Part shown: positions 1 through 8,643 of the stretch, piece after piece | Position numbering within the stretch: position 1 is the first letter of the stretch | Layout: the number at the start of each line of letters is the position of its first letter | NCBI GenBank assembly: GCA_028291445.1 | Contig: JAQGIA010000229.1 | Location: forward strand, 1-30,448 | Length of the DNA: 30,448 bases | Reading direction: 5' to 3' | Source: Belnapia sp. | GTDB taxonomy: Bacteria > Pseudomonadota > Alphaproteobacteria > Acetobacterales > Acetobacteraceae | Notes under the pieces: generated by a model | Database searches by the model: none | What the model was told of the DNA's origin: nothing | What the model saw: the letters and a program-made list of their open reading frames with translations, nothing else | Position numbers and translations under genes: made by a program

Positions 1-69
1 GCGCATGGCACGGGTGGGCTGCTCGGCAGCCGGCATGGCGCGGCCACGCTCATCATGGAACGGGAGTGA
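1..69 (+). CDS. Thiolase / acetyl-CoA acetyltransferase-like protein, C-terminal end only
   Basis: Only the last 22 codons and the TGA stop (67-69) are inside the window; the gene begins to the left. The readable tail contains HGTGGLLGSRHGAATLI. This resembles the C-terminal active-site region of SCP-x-type thiolases, where a conserved histidine and a glycine-rich turn precede the final strand. The stop overlaps the ribosome-binding region of the DUF35 gene that follows. Thiolase plus Zn-ribbon/OB-fold partner is a recurrent gene pair in bacteria and archaea, and this neighbour is the main support for the call. The substrate cannot be judged from so short a piece. Confidence 0.6.
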   Translation, partial: AHGTGGLLGSRHGAATLIMERE

Positions 70-74
70 TACGC

Positions 75-470
75 ATGGCGGCGAAAGAACGCGCGATCCC
101 CGCGCCGATGGCGAGCCCGGAGACCGAGCCCTTCTGGGCGGCGGCGCGGGAGGGGAAATTCCTCATCAAGCGCTGCACGTCCTGCGGCAAGGCGCATTGG
201 TATCCCCGCGCCTGCTGCCCGCATTGCATGAGCGAGACCACGGAATGGGTCGAGAGCCCGGGCCGCGGGGTGATCTACAGCGTCAGCGTGATGAAGCGCG
301 CGCCGGAGGTCTATGCAATGGCCTATGTCACGCTGGAGGAAGGCCCGACGATGATGACCAACATCGTCGACTGCGACTACGACACGGTGGCGATCGGCCA
401 GAAGGTGCAGGTCACCTGGCGGCCGACGCAAGACGACGGCCCGCCCTATCCGGTGTTCAAGCCGGCCTGA
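75..470 (+). CDS. Zn-ribbon / OB-fold protein (DUF35 family), thiolase partner
   Basis: Protein of 131 aa. The N-terminal third carries a rubredoxin-like zinc ribbon with two cysteine pairs (CTSCGK and CCPHC), as expected for the DUF35_N domain. The rest fits the OB-fold half, including the family-like phrase GVIYSVSVM and a closing VTWRPTQDD strand. Known members are acyl-CoA-binding partners of SCP-x-type thiolases and related condensing enzymes, often forming a complex with the thiolase. The gene follows the thiolase tail with only 5 nt between stop and start, so the two are probably one transcription unit. ATG at 75 is preferred over GTG at 66 because GGGAG (62-66) is correctly spaced and the GTG overlaps it. 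The function is inferred from family and context. Confidence 0.85.
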   Translation: MAAKERAIPAPMASPETEPFWAAAREGKFLIKRCTSCGKAHWYPRACCPHCMSETTEWVESPGRGVIYSVSVMKRAPEVYAMAYVTLEEGPTMMTNIVDCDYDTVAIGQKVQVTWRPTQDDGPPYPVFKPA

Positions 471-486
471 CGTGACCTGACCGGGA

Positions 487-504
487 CCGTGCCGCAGGGC
501 ACGG
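487..504 (+). promoter_or_regulatory. Short GC-rich hairpin between DUF35 and Bug genes
   Basis: CCGTGCC and GGCACGG form a 7-bp stem around a GCAG loop, 17 nt after the DUF35 stop and just before the ribosome-binding site of the next gene. No T-run follows, so this is not a classical intrinsic terminator. It could attenuate or stabilise the transcript, or be incidental in GC-rich DNA. Confidence 0.25.
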
Positions 505-524
505 CCCATTCCGGGAGAAGCTTC

Positions 525-1517
525 GTGAACCAACGTCTTTCGCGGCGCCTGGCGCTGGCCCTCGCCGGTGCCGCGCTCGCCCCGCACGCCCATGCCCAAC
601 CGTCGGTCCCACCTCTGGTTCCGCCGGGCGGACCCATCCGCATCATCGTGCCCTTCGCCGCCGGCGGCTCCACCGATGCGGTGGCGCGGCTGGTCTCGCC
701 CGGCCTGACGCAGCGCCTCGGCCAGCCGGTAGTGGTGGAGAACCGCTCCGGCGCGGCCGGGTCGATCGGCACCGATGCGGTCGCCAAGGCGGCGCCGGAC
801 GGGCTCACCTGGCTGTTGACCTTCGACAGCCATGCGGTGATGCCGGCGCTGTTGCCGGGTCTGCCCTTCAATCTGACCCGCGACCTCGACCCCGTCATGC
901 TGATCGGCGGCGCGCCCTATGTCATCGCGGTGCGGCCGGACAAGCCGTATCGCGACCTCGCCGAACTGGTGGCGGCGGCCAAGGCGCGGCCGGATGCCGT
1001 CTCCTACGGGTCGACCGGCAATGGCACGCTGGGGCATCTGACGATGATGCTGCTGCAGGCACGGACCGGCACCAGCATGCCGCATCTGGCCTATCGCGGC
1101 GGTGGGCTGGCGGTGAACGACACCATCGCCGGGCATATCGAGGCGATGATCGGCAGCGCCGCGCTGCTGGCGCCGCACATCAGCGGCGGCAGCCTGCGCG
1201 CCATCGCCCAATTCGGGCCGCAGCGGCTACCGGGGCTGGCGGATGTGGCAACGGCGGAGGAGGCCGGCTTCCCCGGCTTGCAGGCGGAGGCCTGGTGGGG
1301 AGTATTCGCTCCGGCCGGCACGCCGGCGCCGCTGGTCGCGCGGATGAATGCCGCCTTGCGGGAGACGTTGTCCGAGCCGCGGCCACGGCCGATGATGGAG
1401 GAGACCCAGCAGGCCCGTCTGGTGCTGTCGGACCCGCCAGCCCTGGCCGCCTTCCTCGACCGGCAGGTCGAGGTCTGGGGCAAGGTGGTACGGGAGAATG
1501 CGATCCGGGCGGATTGA
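525..1517 (+). CDS. Bug/TctC-family periplasmic solute-binding protein
   Basis: Protein of 330 aa from a GTG start, chosen because GGAG (514-517) lies 7 nt upstream and the signal peptide then begins properly. The N-terminus (RLSRRLALALAGAALAP, cleavage near AHA-QP) is an export signal with a paired arginine. The mature part opens with the Bug hallmark IRIIVPFAAGGSTDAVAR, followed by VVVENRSGAAG and DAVAKAAPDG. Bug proteins are the extracytoplasmic receptors of tripartite tricarboxylate transporters and bind carboxylates or other small molecules in a Venus-flytrap fold. No TctA or TctB membrane subunit is nearby, so this is an orphan receptor, as is common where the family is expanded. The neighbouring acyl-CoA-type genes and amidohydrolase hint at a catabolic ligand, but none can be named. 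Confidence 0.9.
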   Translation: MNQRLSRRLALALAGAALAPHAHAQPSVPPLVPPGGPIRIIVPFAAGGSTDAVARLVSPGLTQRLGQPVVVENRSGAAGSIGTDAVAKAAPDGLTWLLTFDSHAVMPALLPGLPFNLTRDLDPVMLIGGAPYVIAVRPDKPYRDLAELVAAAKARPDAVSYGSTGNGTLGHLTMMLLQARTGTSMPHLAYRGGGLAVNDTIAGHIEAMIGSAALLAPHISGGSLRAIAQFGPQRLPGLADVATAEEAGFPGLQAEAWWGVFAPAGTPAPLVARMNAALRETLSEPRPRPMMEETQQARLVLSDPPALAAFLDRQVEVWGKVVRENAIRAD

Positions 1518-1518
1518 G

Positions 1519-1590
1519 GATCAGGCCAATGAAGCTCAGGCTATTGAGGCTCAGGCCATTGCGGCTCAGGCCATTGCGGCTCAGGCCAAG
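1519..1590. repeat. 15-bp direct tandem repeat, about 4.8 copies
   Basis: Units start at 1519, 1534, 1549, 1564 and 1579, with the sequence GCTCAGGCCATTGCG in the best copies. Two units are identical and the outer ones have drifted by one to a few bases. The array fills almost the whole gap between the convergent Bug and amidohydrolase genes. The last, partial copy contains the amidohydrolase stop codon (TCA on this strand at 1581-1583). Confidence 0.9.
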
Positions 1591-2423
1591 GTCGGGGCCC
1601 AGCGGTAGATCCGCTGCAGGGTCCCGCCCATCAGCCTGGCGCGCTCCTCCGCCGAAAGCCGGTCGGTGATGCGGAAGGCCTCGACACTCTCGGCATAGCT
1701 CAGCAGCGCGACCGCCCGGGTCCAGTCGGTGCCCCAGATGCAGCGGTCGAGGCCATAGGCGTCAAAGATGCGGCCGAGCGGCTCCCAGATATCGGCGTAA
1801 GGGAAGGGCGCGTGCGAGAGCGTGGCGGCCCCGGTGATCTTGACCGCGACGTTGGGCCGGGCCGCCACTTCCAGCAGCTTCGGCAGGTCGGCCCAGGGCT
1901 GTGGCGGGGCCGGCGGATGAAAGGGCTGCGGCAGGCCGAGATGGTCGATCACCAGCTGGGTCGCGGGGTGCCGTGCCGCCAGCTGCGCCACCTGGTCCAG
2001 CCGGCCATGGGCCAGCAGATTGACCGGCAGCCCATGCCGGCCGGCGGCGGCCAGCACGCGGTTGAGGCCCGGATCGGCGGGATCCGTCGAAACCTCGGAC
2101 CGCATCATCACCCGGACCGCGACGGCGCCCGGCGTCGCCGCCCAATCGGCGATGGTCTCGGCGACGGCGGCATCCGCCGGGTCGACCGGCTTGATCAGCG
2201 CGAAACGGCCAGGATGCGCCGCATGCACGGCCACCGCGTAGCTGGCGTCGTAGCGGTACATGGCATGGACCGAAACCAGCAGCGCGCCATCGACGCCGAC
2301 CGCATCCATCGCGGCCACCATCGCCTCGCCGGTCACCTCGGGCGGGCCGGCCAGGGTGTCGACCCAGGGGCGGCCCGGGTGGTTGCGCTCGTAGACATGC
2401 ACCTGGGCATCGATCACCGGCAT
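1581..2423 (-). CDS. Amidohydrolase family 2 protein (TIM-barrel hydrolase/lactonase type)
   Basis: Protein of 280 aa from an ATG preceded by a strong GGGAGGGG site. It opens with VIDAQVHVYERNHPG, ends its barrel with IWGTDWTRA (residues 229-236) and has VIDHLGLPQ around residue 160, all typical of the amidohydro_2 family (2-pyrone-4,6-dicarboxylate lactonase, dehydratases and decarboxylases). The first metal motif, usually DxHxH, reads D5-x-Q7-x-H9, so one canonical metal ligand is a glutamine. H161 and D233 are in place. This may mean weakened or absent metal binding, as in some lactonase-like members. The likely role is hydrolysis of a small cyclic or amide carboxylate. The gene lies 35 nt beyond the glnA terminator, so it probably has its own promoter or depends on read-through. 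Confidence 0.8.
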   Translation of the reverse strand: MPVIDAQVHVYERNHPGRPWVDTLAGPPEVTGEAMVAAMDAVGVDGALLVSVHAMYRYDASYAVAVHAAHPGRFALIKPVDPADAAVAETIADWAATPGAVAVRVMMRSEVSTDPADPGLNRVLAAAGRHGLPVNLLAHGRLDQVAQLAARHPATQLVIDHLGLPQPFHPPAPPQPWADLPKLLEVAARPNVAVKITGAATLSHAPFPYADIWEPLGRIFDAYGLDRCIWGTDWTRAVALLSYAESVEAFRITDRLSAEERARLMGGTLQRIYRWAPTLA

Positions 2424-2457
2424 CACATCCCCTCCCTTCACGGTGTGGCCTGGGCAT

Positions 2458-2494
2458 AAAAAAACCGGGCCAGGTTGCGAACGACCTGGCCCGG
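2458..2494 (-). terminator. Intrinsic terminator of glnA
   Basis: An 11-bp perfect stem (CCGGGCCAGGT paired with ACCTGGCCCGG, 2465-2475 and 2484-2494) with an 8-nt loop is followed, on the minus-strand transcript, by seven uridines (A-run at 2458-2464). It begins 25 nt after the glnA stop. This is the clearest terminator in the window. Confidence 0.93.
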
Positions 2495-2518
2495 CTTCAA
2501 CCTGTCGGCGGATGCCGA

Positions 2519-3940
<1,422 letters not shown>

Positions 3941-4129
3941 GTATCCTGTACCCTTGCTGGTCCCGGGACCCCTTGCGGGTTCCCCACGATGCCCCCTGTC
4001 ACGCCAGGCCCCCCGGGCCCATGGCGCGACCCGAGCGGCGCGCAATCCCGTACGGTTGGGTGCGTGTCACTCGGGTTTCTGACCGCCAGCCGTGGGCGCA
4101 ACCCGGCGGCGGCTGATGCTTGCCCCTGA

Positions 4130-4145
4130 TGCACCATTCCGGCCT
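4130..4145 (-). promoter_or_regulatory. Weak sigma-54-like promoter upstream of glnA
   Basis: On the minus strand the sequence reads AGGCCGGAATGGTGCA. It keeps the essential GG and GC dinucleotides 10 nt apart and matches about 8 of 12 defined consensus positions. It sits about 190 nt before the glnA start and could give glnA a separate nitrogen-controlled promoter. The match is poor enough that chance is a real alternative. Confidence 0.3.
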
Positions 4146-4192
4146 GGGCGGTAATCCCCCGGGCCGAAATCCGCAATCGGGGTAACCTGGTC

Positions 4193-4904
<712 letters not shown>

Positions 4905-6113
4905 ATGAAGCCCCAGAATGATCTGCTCTCGGCGACCGGGACCACCATCTTCACGGTGATGTCGGCACTGGCCGTGCAGCATGGCGCGATCAACCTCGGC
5001 CAGGGCTTCCCGGACTACGAGGGGCCGGAGGATGTCATCGAGGCCGCCGCGGCGGCGCTCAAGGACAACCGCAACCAATATCCGCCGATGACCGGGCTGC
5101 TGGAGCTGCGCCAGGCGGTCTCCAGCCACAACCAACGGTTCTATGGGATCGAGGCCGACCCCAATGGCGAGGTCATCGTCACCTCCGGCGCCACCGAGGC
5201 GATCACCGCCTGCCTGATGGCGGTGCTGAACCCGGGCGACGAATGCGTGCTGATCGAGCCGCTGTACGATACCTATCTGCCGGTGGTGAAGCTGCTCGGC
5301 GCCATCCCGAAGCTGGTCCGCCTCAGCCCGCCGAAATGGGAGTTGCCACGGGCCGAGCTGGCCGCCGCCTTCGGCCCGAAGACCAAGGCCATCCTGTTCA
5401 ATTCCCCGATGAACCCGACCGGCAAGGTCTTCACGGGCGCCGAGCTGGCCTTCATCGCCGACCTCGTCGCCAAGCACGACTGCTACGCGATCTGCGACGA
5501 GGTCTATGAGCACCTGACCTTCGACGGCTGGAAGCATATTCCGCTGATGACCCTGCCCGGCATGCGGGAGCGCTGCATGCGGATCGGCTCGGCGGGGAAG
5601 ACCTTCAGCCTGACCGGCTGGAAGGTGGGCTACATCACCTGCGACCGCTCGCTGGCCGGCAATGTCGCCAAGGCGCACCAGAACCTGACCTTCACCACGC
5701 CGCCCAACCTGCAGCGCGGGGTGGCGGTCGGGCTGTTGAAGGACGACGCCTATTTCGCCGGCCTCGCCGCCGGGCTGGAGGCCAAGCGCGACCGGCTGGC
5801 CAAGGGCCTGGCCGAACTCGGCTTCGGCGTGCTGCCGACCCAGGGCAGCTACTTCATCACCACGGATTTCCGGCCGGTCGTGGCCCCCTGGGGCTTCAAC
5901 GGCGACGACGTGGCCTTCTGCCGGGCGATGACCGAGGAGGCCAAGGTGACGGCCATTCCGGTGACCGCCTTCTATGCCTCCGAGGACGCCCCGAACCACT
6001 ATGCCCGCTTCGCCTTCTGCAAGGGTGAGGCGGTGATCGATGCCGCGCTGGAACGGCTGCGGGGCTGGGTGGAGGCGCGCGGCGGACGACAGTTGACGGC
6101 AGCCGCCGGGTAG
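4905..6113 (+). CDS. Class I/II pyridoxal-phosphate aminotransferase
   Basis: Protein of 402 aa; the start MKPQNDLLS follows GGAAGGG by 9 nt, and in-frame extensions upstream look non-coding. It is a fold-type I PLP enzyme. LGQGFPDYEGP (31-41) is the substrate-binding N-terminal segment, TSGATEAI binds the phosphate, NSPMNPTGK (166-174) and ICDEVYEHL hold the Asn and Asp that contact the cofactor, and SAGKTFSLTGWKVGY carries the Schiff-base lysine, K232. The overall pattern resembles methionine/kynurenine/glutamine aminotransferases (YbdL-type), which transfer amino groups to 2-oxo acids. The exact substrate is not readable from sequence. It diverges from glnB, so it may share nitrogen-related regulation, but no promoter for it was identified. 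Confidence 0.9.
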   Translation: MKPQNDLLSATGTTIFTVMSALAVQHGAINLGQGFPDYEGPEDVIEAAAAALKDNRNQYPPMTGLLELRQAVSSHNQRFYGIEADPNGEVIVTSGATEAITACLMAVLNPGDECVLIEPLYDTYLPVVKLLGAIPKLVRLSPPKWELPRAELAAAFGPKTKAILFNSPMNPTGKVFTGAELAFIADLVAKHDCYAICDEVYEHLTFDGWKHIPLMTLPGMRERCMRIGSAGKTFSLTGWKVGYITCDRSLAGNVAKAHQNLTFTTPPNLQRGVAVGLLKDDAYFAGLAAGLEAKRDRLAKGLAELGFGVLPTQGSYFITTDFRPVVAPWGFNGDDVAFCRAMTEEAKVTAIPVTAFYASEDAPNHYARFAFCKGEAVIDAALERLRGWVEARGGRQLTAAAG

Positions 6114-6163
6114 CCGTATTCCCTGCCTCCGCCGCGGTGCCAGACCGCGGCGGGGTCCTAAGT

Positions 6164-6240
6164 GGCGGCCTTAGCTCAGCTGGCAGAGCGTCGGCTTGTG
6201 GAGCCGAATGTCACGGGTTCGAGCCCCGTAGGTCGCCCCA
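6164..6240 (+). tRNA. tRNA-His (anticodon GTG)
   Basis: A complete cloverleaf can be drawn: acceptor GCGGCCT (6165-6171) with AGGTCGC, D-arm GCTCAGCTGGCAGAGC, anticodon stem TCGGC/GCCGA with loop TTGTGGA, and T-arm ACGGG-TTCGAGC-CCCGT. Anticodon GTG is at 6198-6200. The histidine-specific extra G at position -1 (6164) faces a C discriminator. The 3' CCA is encoded. It stands alone between two protein genes. Confidence 0.97.
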
Positions 6241-6378
6241 TCCCCCCTTCCCGCATGCCTGCGCTGGCTTGTCCCACATGCGTGCGCTGGCTTGGCCGGC
6301 GCCACATCTGGCCCTAGCCTGCGGCCAAGGCAGCCGGCGCCGCCGTGTGGCGGGCCGGCCGGGAAGGAAACTCGATCC

Positions 6379-7164
6379 ATGCAATTGTCAGTCAAAGGGC
6401 GTGCCGCGCTCATCACCGGCGGCTCGAAGGGCCTCGGCCTCGCCATGGCCAAGGCTTTCGCCGCGGCCGGCGGCGATGTCGCCATCGTCGCCCGCGGCAC
6501 CGAATCCCTCGCCGCCGCCGAGGCCGAGATCAAGGCCGCCGCGCCCGGCGCCAAGGTCGCCGCCATCAGTGCCGATATCGGCACCGCCGAGGGCTGCCAG
6601 GCCGCCTTCGCCGCGACCGAGCAGCAACTCGGCAAGGTCGATATCCTGATCAACAACGCCGGCACCAGCCAGCGCGGGCCCTTCCTCGAAGTTTCCGACG
6701 CGCTGTGGCAGAGCGATCTGGATCTCAAGCTGTTCGCCGCCATCCGCCTGGGACGGCTGGTCTGGCCGGGGATGCAGGCGCGGCGCTGGGGCCGGATCAT
6801 CAACGTGCTGAACACCGGCGCCAAGGCTCCGCCGGCCGAGGGCGCGCCCACCGCCGTCACCCGCGCCGCCGGCATGGCGCTGACCAAGGTGCAGGCCAAC
6901 GAGGGCGCCAAGCACAACATCCTGGTGAATGCCATGCTGGTCGGGCTGATCGACAGCGACCAGCATCGCCGCCGCCATGCCGCGAGCAAGACCAACGAAA
7001 GCTACGAGGAATGGCTGGGCAAGCTGGGCGCCGCGCTGCCGATGGGCCGCTACGGCAAGCCGGAGGAATTCGCCGCCATGGCGCTGTTCCTGTGCAGCGA
7101 GGGTGGCGGGTATATCGCCGGGACGGCGATCAACGTGGACGGCGGGCGTAGCCCGGTGGTCTGA
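6379..7164 (+). CDS. SDR-fold protein lacking the catalytic Ser-Tyr-Lys
   Basis: Protein of 261 aa with start ATG 8 nt after GGGAAGGAAA. It has the short-chain dehydrogenase Rossmann fold: TGGSKGLG (13-20) for the dinucleotide, NNAG (92-95), and the C-terminal GTAINVDGG typical of FabG-like proteins. When GRII (138-141) is aligned without gaps to FabG-type enzymes, the catalytic Ser becomes N145, Tyr becomes T158 and Lys becomes R162; the helix-4 Asn also appears to be Asp. Either the protein uses another chemistry or it is a non-catalytic NAD(P)-binding protein. It follows tRNA-His and has no obvious operon partner. Automatic annotation would call it an oxidoreductase, and that should be treated with care. 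Confidence 0.85.
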   Translation: MQLSVKGRAALITGGSKGLGLAMAKAFAAAGGDVAIVARGTESLAAAEAEIKAAAPGAKVAAISADIGTAEGCQAAFAATEQQLGKVDILINNAGTSQRGPFLEVSDALWQSDLDLKLFAAIRLGRLVWPGMQARRWGRIINVLNTGAKAPPAEGAPTAVTRAAGMALTKVQANEGAKHNILVNAMLVGLIDSDQHRRRHAASKTNESYEEWLGKLGAALPMGRYGKPEEFAAMALFLCSEGGGYIAGTAINVDGGRSPVV

Positions 7165-7172
7165 AGCAGGAT

Positions 7173-7190
7173 CGGGGAAGGCCTTCCCCG
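7173..7190. terminator. Perfect 18-bp palindrome after the SDR gene
   Basis: CGGGGAAGGCCTTCCCCG begins 8 nt after the SDR stop codon and can fold into a compact hairpin in RNA from either strand. No T-run follows, so termination is only a possibility; it could also be a small dispersed palindrome. Confidence 0.35.
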
Positions 7191-7239
7191 AGCCCCCATC
7201 CGTTTCTATCGGTTAGACCAATAAGAACCGATGAGGGCA

Positions 7240-7257
7240 TTGGACGCATGCGTCTAA
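7240..7257. promoter_or_regulatory. Near-perfect palindrome around GACGCATGCGTC
   Basis: TTGGACGCATGCGTCTAA has a perfect 12-bp core (7243-7254) and matches outward with a single mismatch pair. It lies between two convergent genes, where an operator is not expected. It may be a binding site for a structural protein or a relic. Confidence 0.3.
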
Positions 7258-7265
7258 GGGGAAAT

Positions 7266-7288
7266 GCGTCGCGGCAGTGCCGCGACGC
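7266..7288 (-). terminator. Hairpin downstream of the lipoprotein gene
   Basis: GCGTCGCGGC and GCCGCGACGC form a perfect 10-bp stem around AGT, 11 nt after the lipoprotein stop on the minus strand. The trailing sequence (ATTTCCCC) is only weakly U-rich, so it is a likely but imperfect terminator. Confidence 0.6.
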
Positions 7289-7299
7289 CTGGTTTTCGC

Positions 7300-7653
7300 T
7301 TAGCGGTTCGCCGGATTGGCGCCCGAGGTGTTCGAGCCGGTAGCGCGGTCGTAGGCCCGCTCCGCCGCCGTGCCGGGCGGATTGGCCCGGGTACCGTCGC
7401 GCTGCGCCGGATAGGCGCCCGAGGTATCGGTGCCGGCGGCCCGGTCAAGCGCCCGCTCGGCCGCGGTGCCGCTCGGGTTGCCGCGGGTGCCGTCGGCCGG
7501 CGTCGCCGGGCTGCCCGTCGCCCGGTCATAGGCGCGCTGGGTCGCGGTGCTCGGCGGATTGCCGCGCGTGCCATCACGCGTGGAATCGCAGGCGGCGAAC
7601 GTGGTCAGCACCGCGGCGGCGGCGAGGCCGCGCAGCATGGGGCTAACGGTCAT
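7300..7653 (-). CDS. Small repeat-built lipoprotein, unknown function
   Basis: Protein of 117 aa, start ATG with AAGGAG 7 nt upstream. Residues 1-21 are a lipoprotein signal peptide and C22 (TFAAC) is the lipidation site. After a four-residue linker, the mature protein consists of three tandem units of 27, 32 and 32 aa, each starting DGTR(G/A)NP, followed by a helix-like (S/G)TAxxRAxDRA(T/A)G and a spacer rich in Ser, Thr, Ala and Pro. It has no hydrophobic core and is probably extended or disordered. No known family was recognised. An envelope-attached structural or binding role can only be guessed. It is transcribed away from the aspartate-dehydrogenase-like gene and ends at its own hairpin. 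Confidence 0.8.
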   Translation of the reverse strand: MTVSPMLRGLAAAAVLTTFAACDSTRDGTRGNPPSTATQRAYDRATGSPATPADGTRGNPSGTAAERALDRAAGTDTSGAYPAQRDGTRANPPGTAAERAYDRATGSNTSGANPANR

Positions 7654-7784
7654 GGGCTGGCTCCTTGGTCTGTTTCGGACCTGCATTGCAGCTGGTCGTT
7701 GCGCCTAAAGCGCGGAGCGGCCCAAGGTTCCCCTCTCGCCGGGCATCGGTTACATCCCCGGGACAGCATGCAGGAGACAATCCC

Positions 7785-8597
7785 ATGGCCGCAACACTCA
7801 CCGTGGCGATCGGCGGGCTCGGGGCCATCGGCGCGCATCTCGCACAGGCTCTGGACGCTGGGGTTGAGGGACTGCGCCTCACCGCCGTCGCCGCGCGGGA
7901 CCAGGCGAAGGCCGGGCGGACCATCGCCGGATTCCGCTCGAGGCCCGCGCTCGTCTCCCTGGCGGAACTGGCGGAACACGCGGATGTGGTCGTCGAGGCC
8001 GCCCCTGCCGCGGTCTTCGAGGCGATCGCCGAGGCTGCCATCGAGCGTGGCCGGATATTCGTCCCCTCCTCGGTCGGGGCGCTGCTGCCGCGGATGCATC
8101 TGGTGGCGCGGGCGCGGGAGACCGGGGCGCGGATCATCGTGCCGACCGGCGCGCTGCTCGGTCTCGATGCGGTGCGCGCCGCGGCGGAGGGCGAGGTGGC
8201 CAGCGTGACCATCGAGACGCGCAAGCCGCCGCGCGGGCTGGAAGGCGCGCCCTACCTGGTCGAACACGGCATCGACGTGCTGGGCATGACCAAGCCGACC
8301 CTGGTGTTCAAGGGCAATGCCTTCGATGCGGCACGCGGTTTCCCGGCCAATGTGAATGTCGCCGCCGCCCTGGCCCTGGCCGGGATCGGGCCGGAGCGGA
8401 CCATGGTGGAGATCTGGGGCGACCCGGGCGTCACCCGCAACACCCATACCATCCGGGTCGAGGCGGCCTCCGCCCGGCTGACGATGACGATCGAGAACGT
8501 CCCGAGCGAGGCGAATCCGCGCACCGGCAAGATCACCCCGCTGTCGATCCTCGCCTGCCTGCGCGGTCTGACCAGCACGCTGAAGGTCGGGAGCTGA
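7785..8597 (+). CDS. L-aspartate dehydrogenase-like protein (NadX/DUF108 family)
   Basis: Protein of 270 aa; start ATG preceded by CAGGAG. The N-terminal Rossmann motif is GGLGAIG (10-16), the middle has VVVEAAP and VPTGALLGLDA, and the C-terminal domain has FPANVNVAAALALAG, WGDPGVTRNTHTI and NVPSEANPRTGK. These are hallmarks of the aspartate dehydrogenase fold, which shares the homoserine-dehydrogenase-like catalytic domain. Family members interconvert aspartate and iminoaspartate or oxaloacetate with NAD(P). Roles in NAD synthesis (NadX) and in amino-acid catabolism are known, but no nadA or nadC is adjacent, so a catabolic role on aspartate or a similar amino acid is as likely. Confidence 0.85.
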   Translation: MAATLTVAIGGLGAIGAHLAQALDAGVEGLRLTAVAARDQAKAGRTIAGFRSRPALVSLAELAEHADVVVEAAPAAVFEAIAEAAIERGRIFVPSSVGALLPRMHLVARARETGARIIVPTGALLGLDAVRAAAEGEVASVTIETRKPPRGLEGAPYLVEHGIDVLGMTKPTLVFKGNAFDAARGFPANVNVAAALALAGIGPERTMVEIWGDPGVTRNTHTIRVEAASARLTMTIENVPSEANPRTGKITPLSILACLRGLTSTLKVGS

Positions 8598-8632
8598 AGC
8601 GGGATCGTCCAAGGCGCCCCCCTTCCGCTTCA
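8595..8632. terminator. Inverted repeat between convergent genes
   Basis: TGAAGCGG (8595-8602, overlapping the dehydrogenase stop) and CCGCTTCA (8625-8632) are perfectly complementary with a 22-nt spacer. It may act as a bidirectional terminator for the two convergent genes, but no T-run supports it. Confidence 0.3.
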
Positions 8633-8643
8633 ATACCCCCGCT

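Noticed and set aside
6164..6240. tRNA-His as an integration site for a mobile island
   Set aside because: No integrase gene and no direct repeat of the tRNA 3' end were seen nearby; the flanking genes look like ordinary chromosome.
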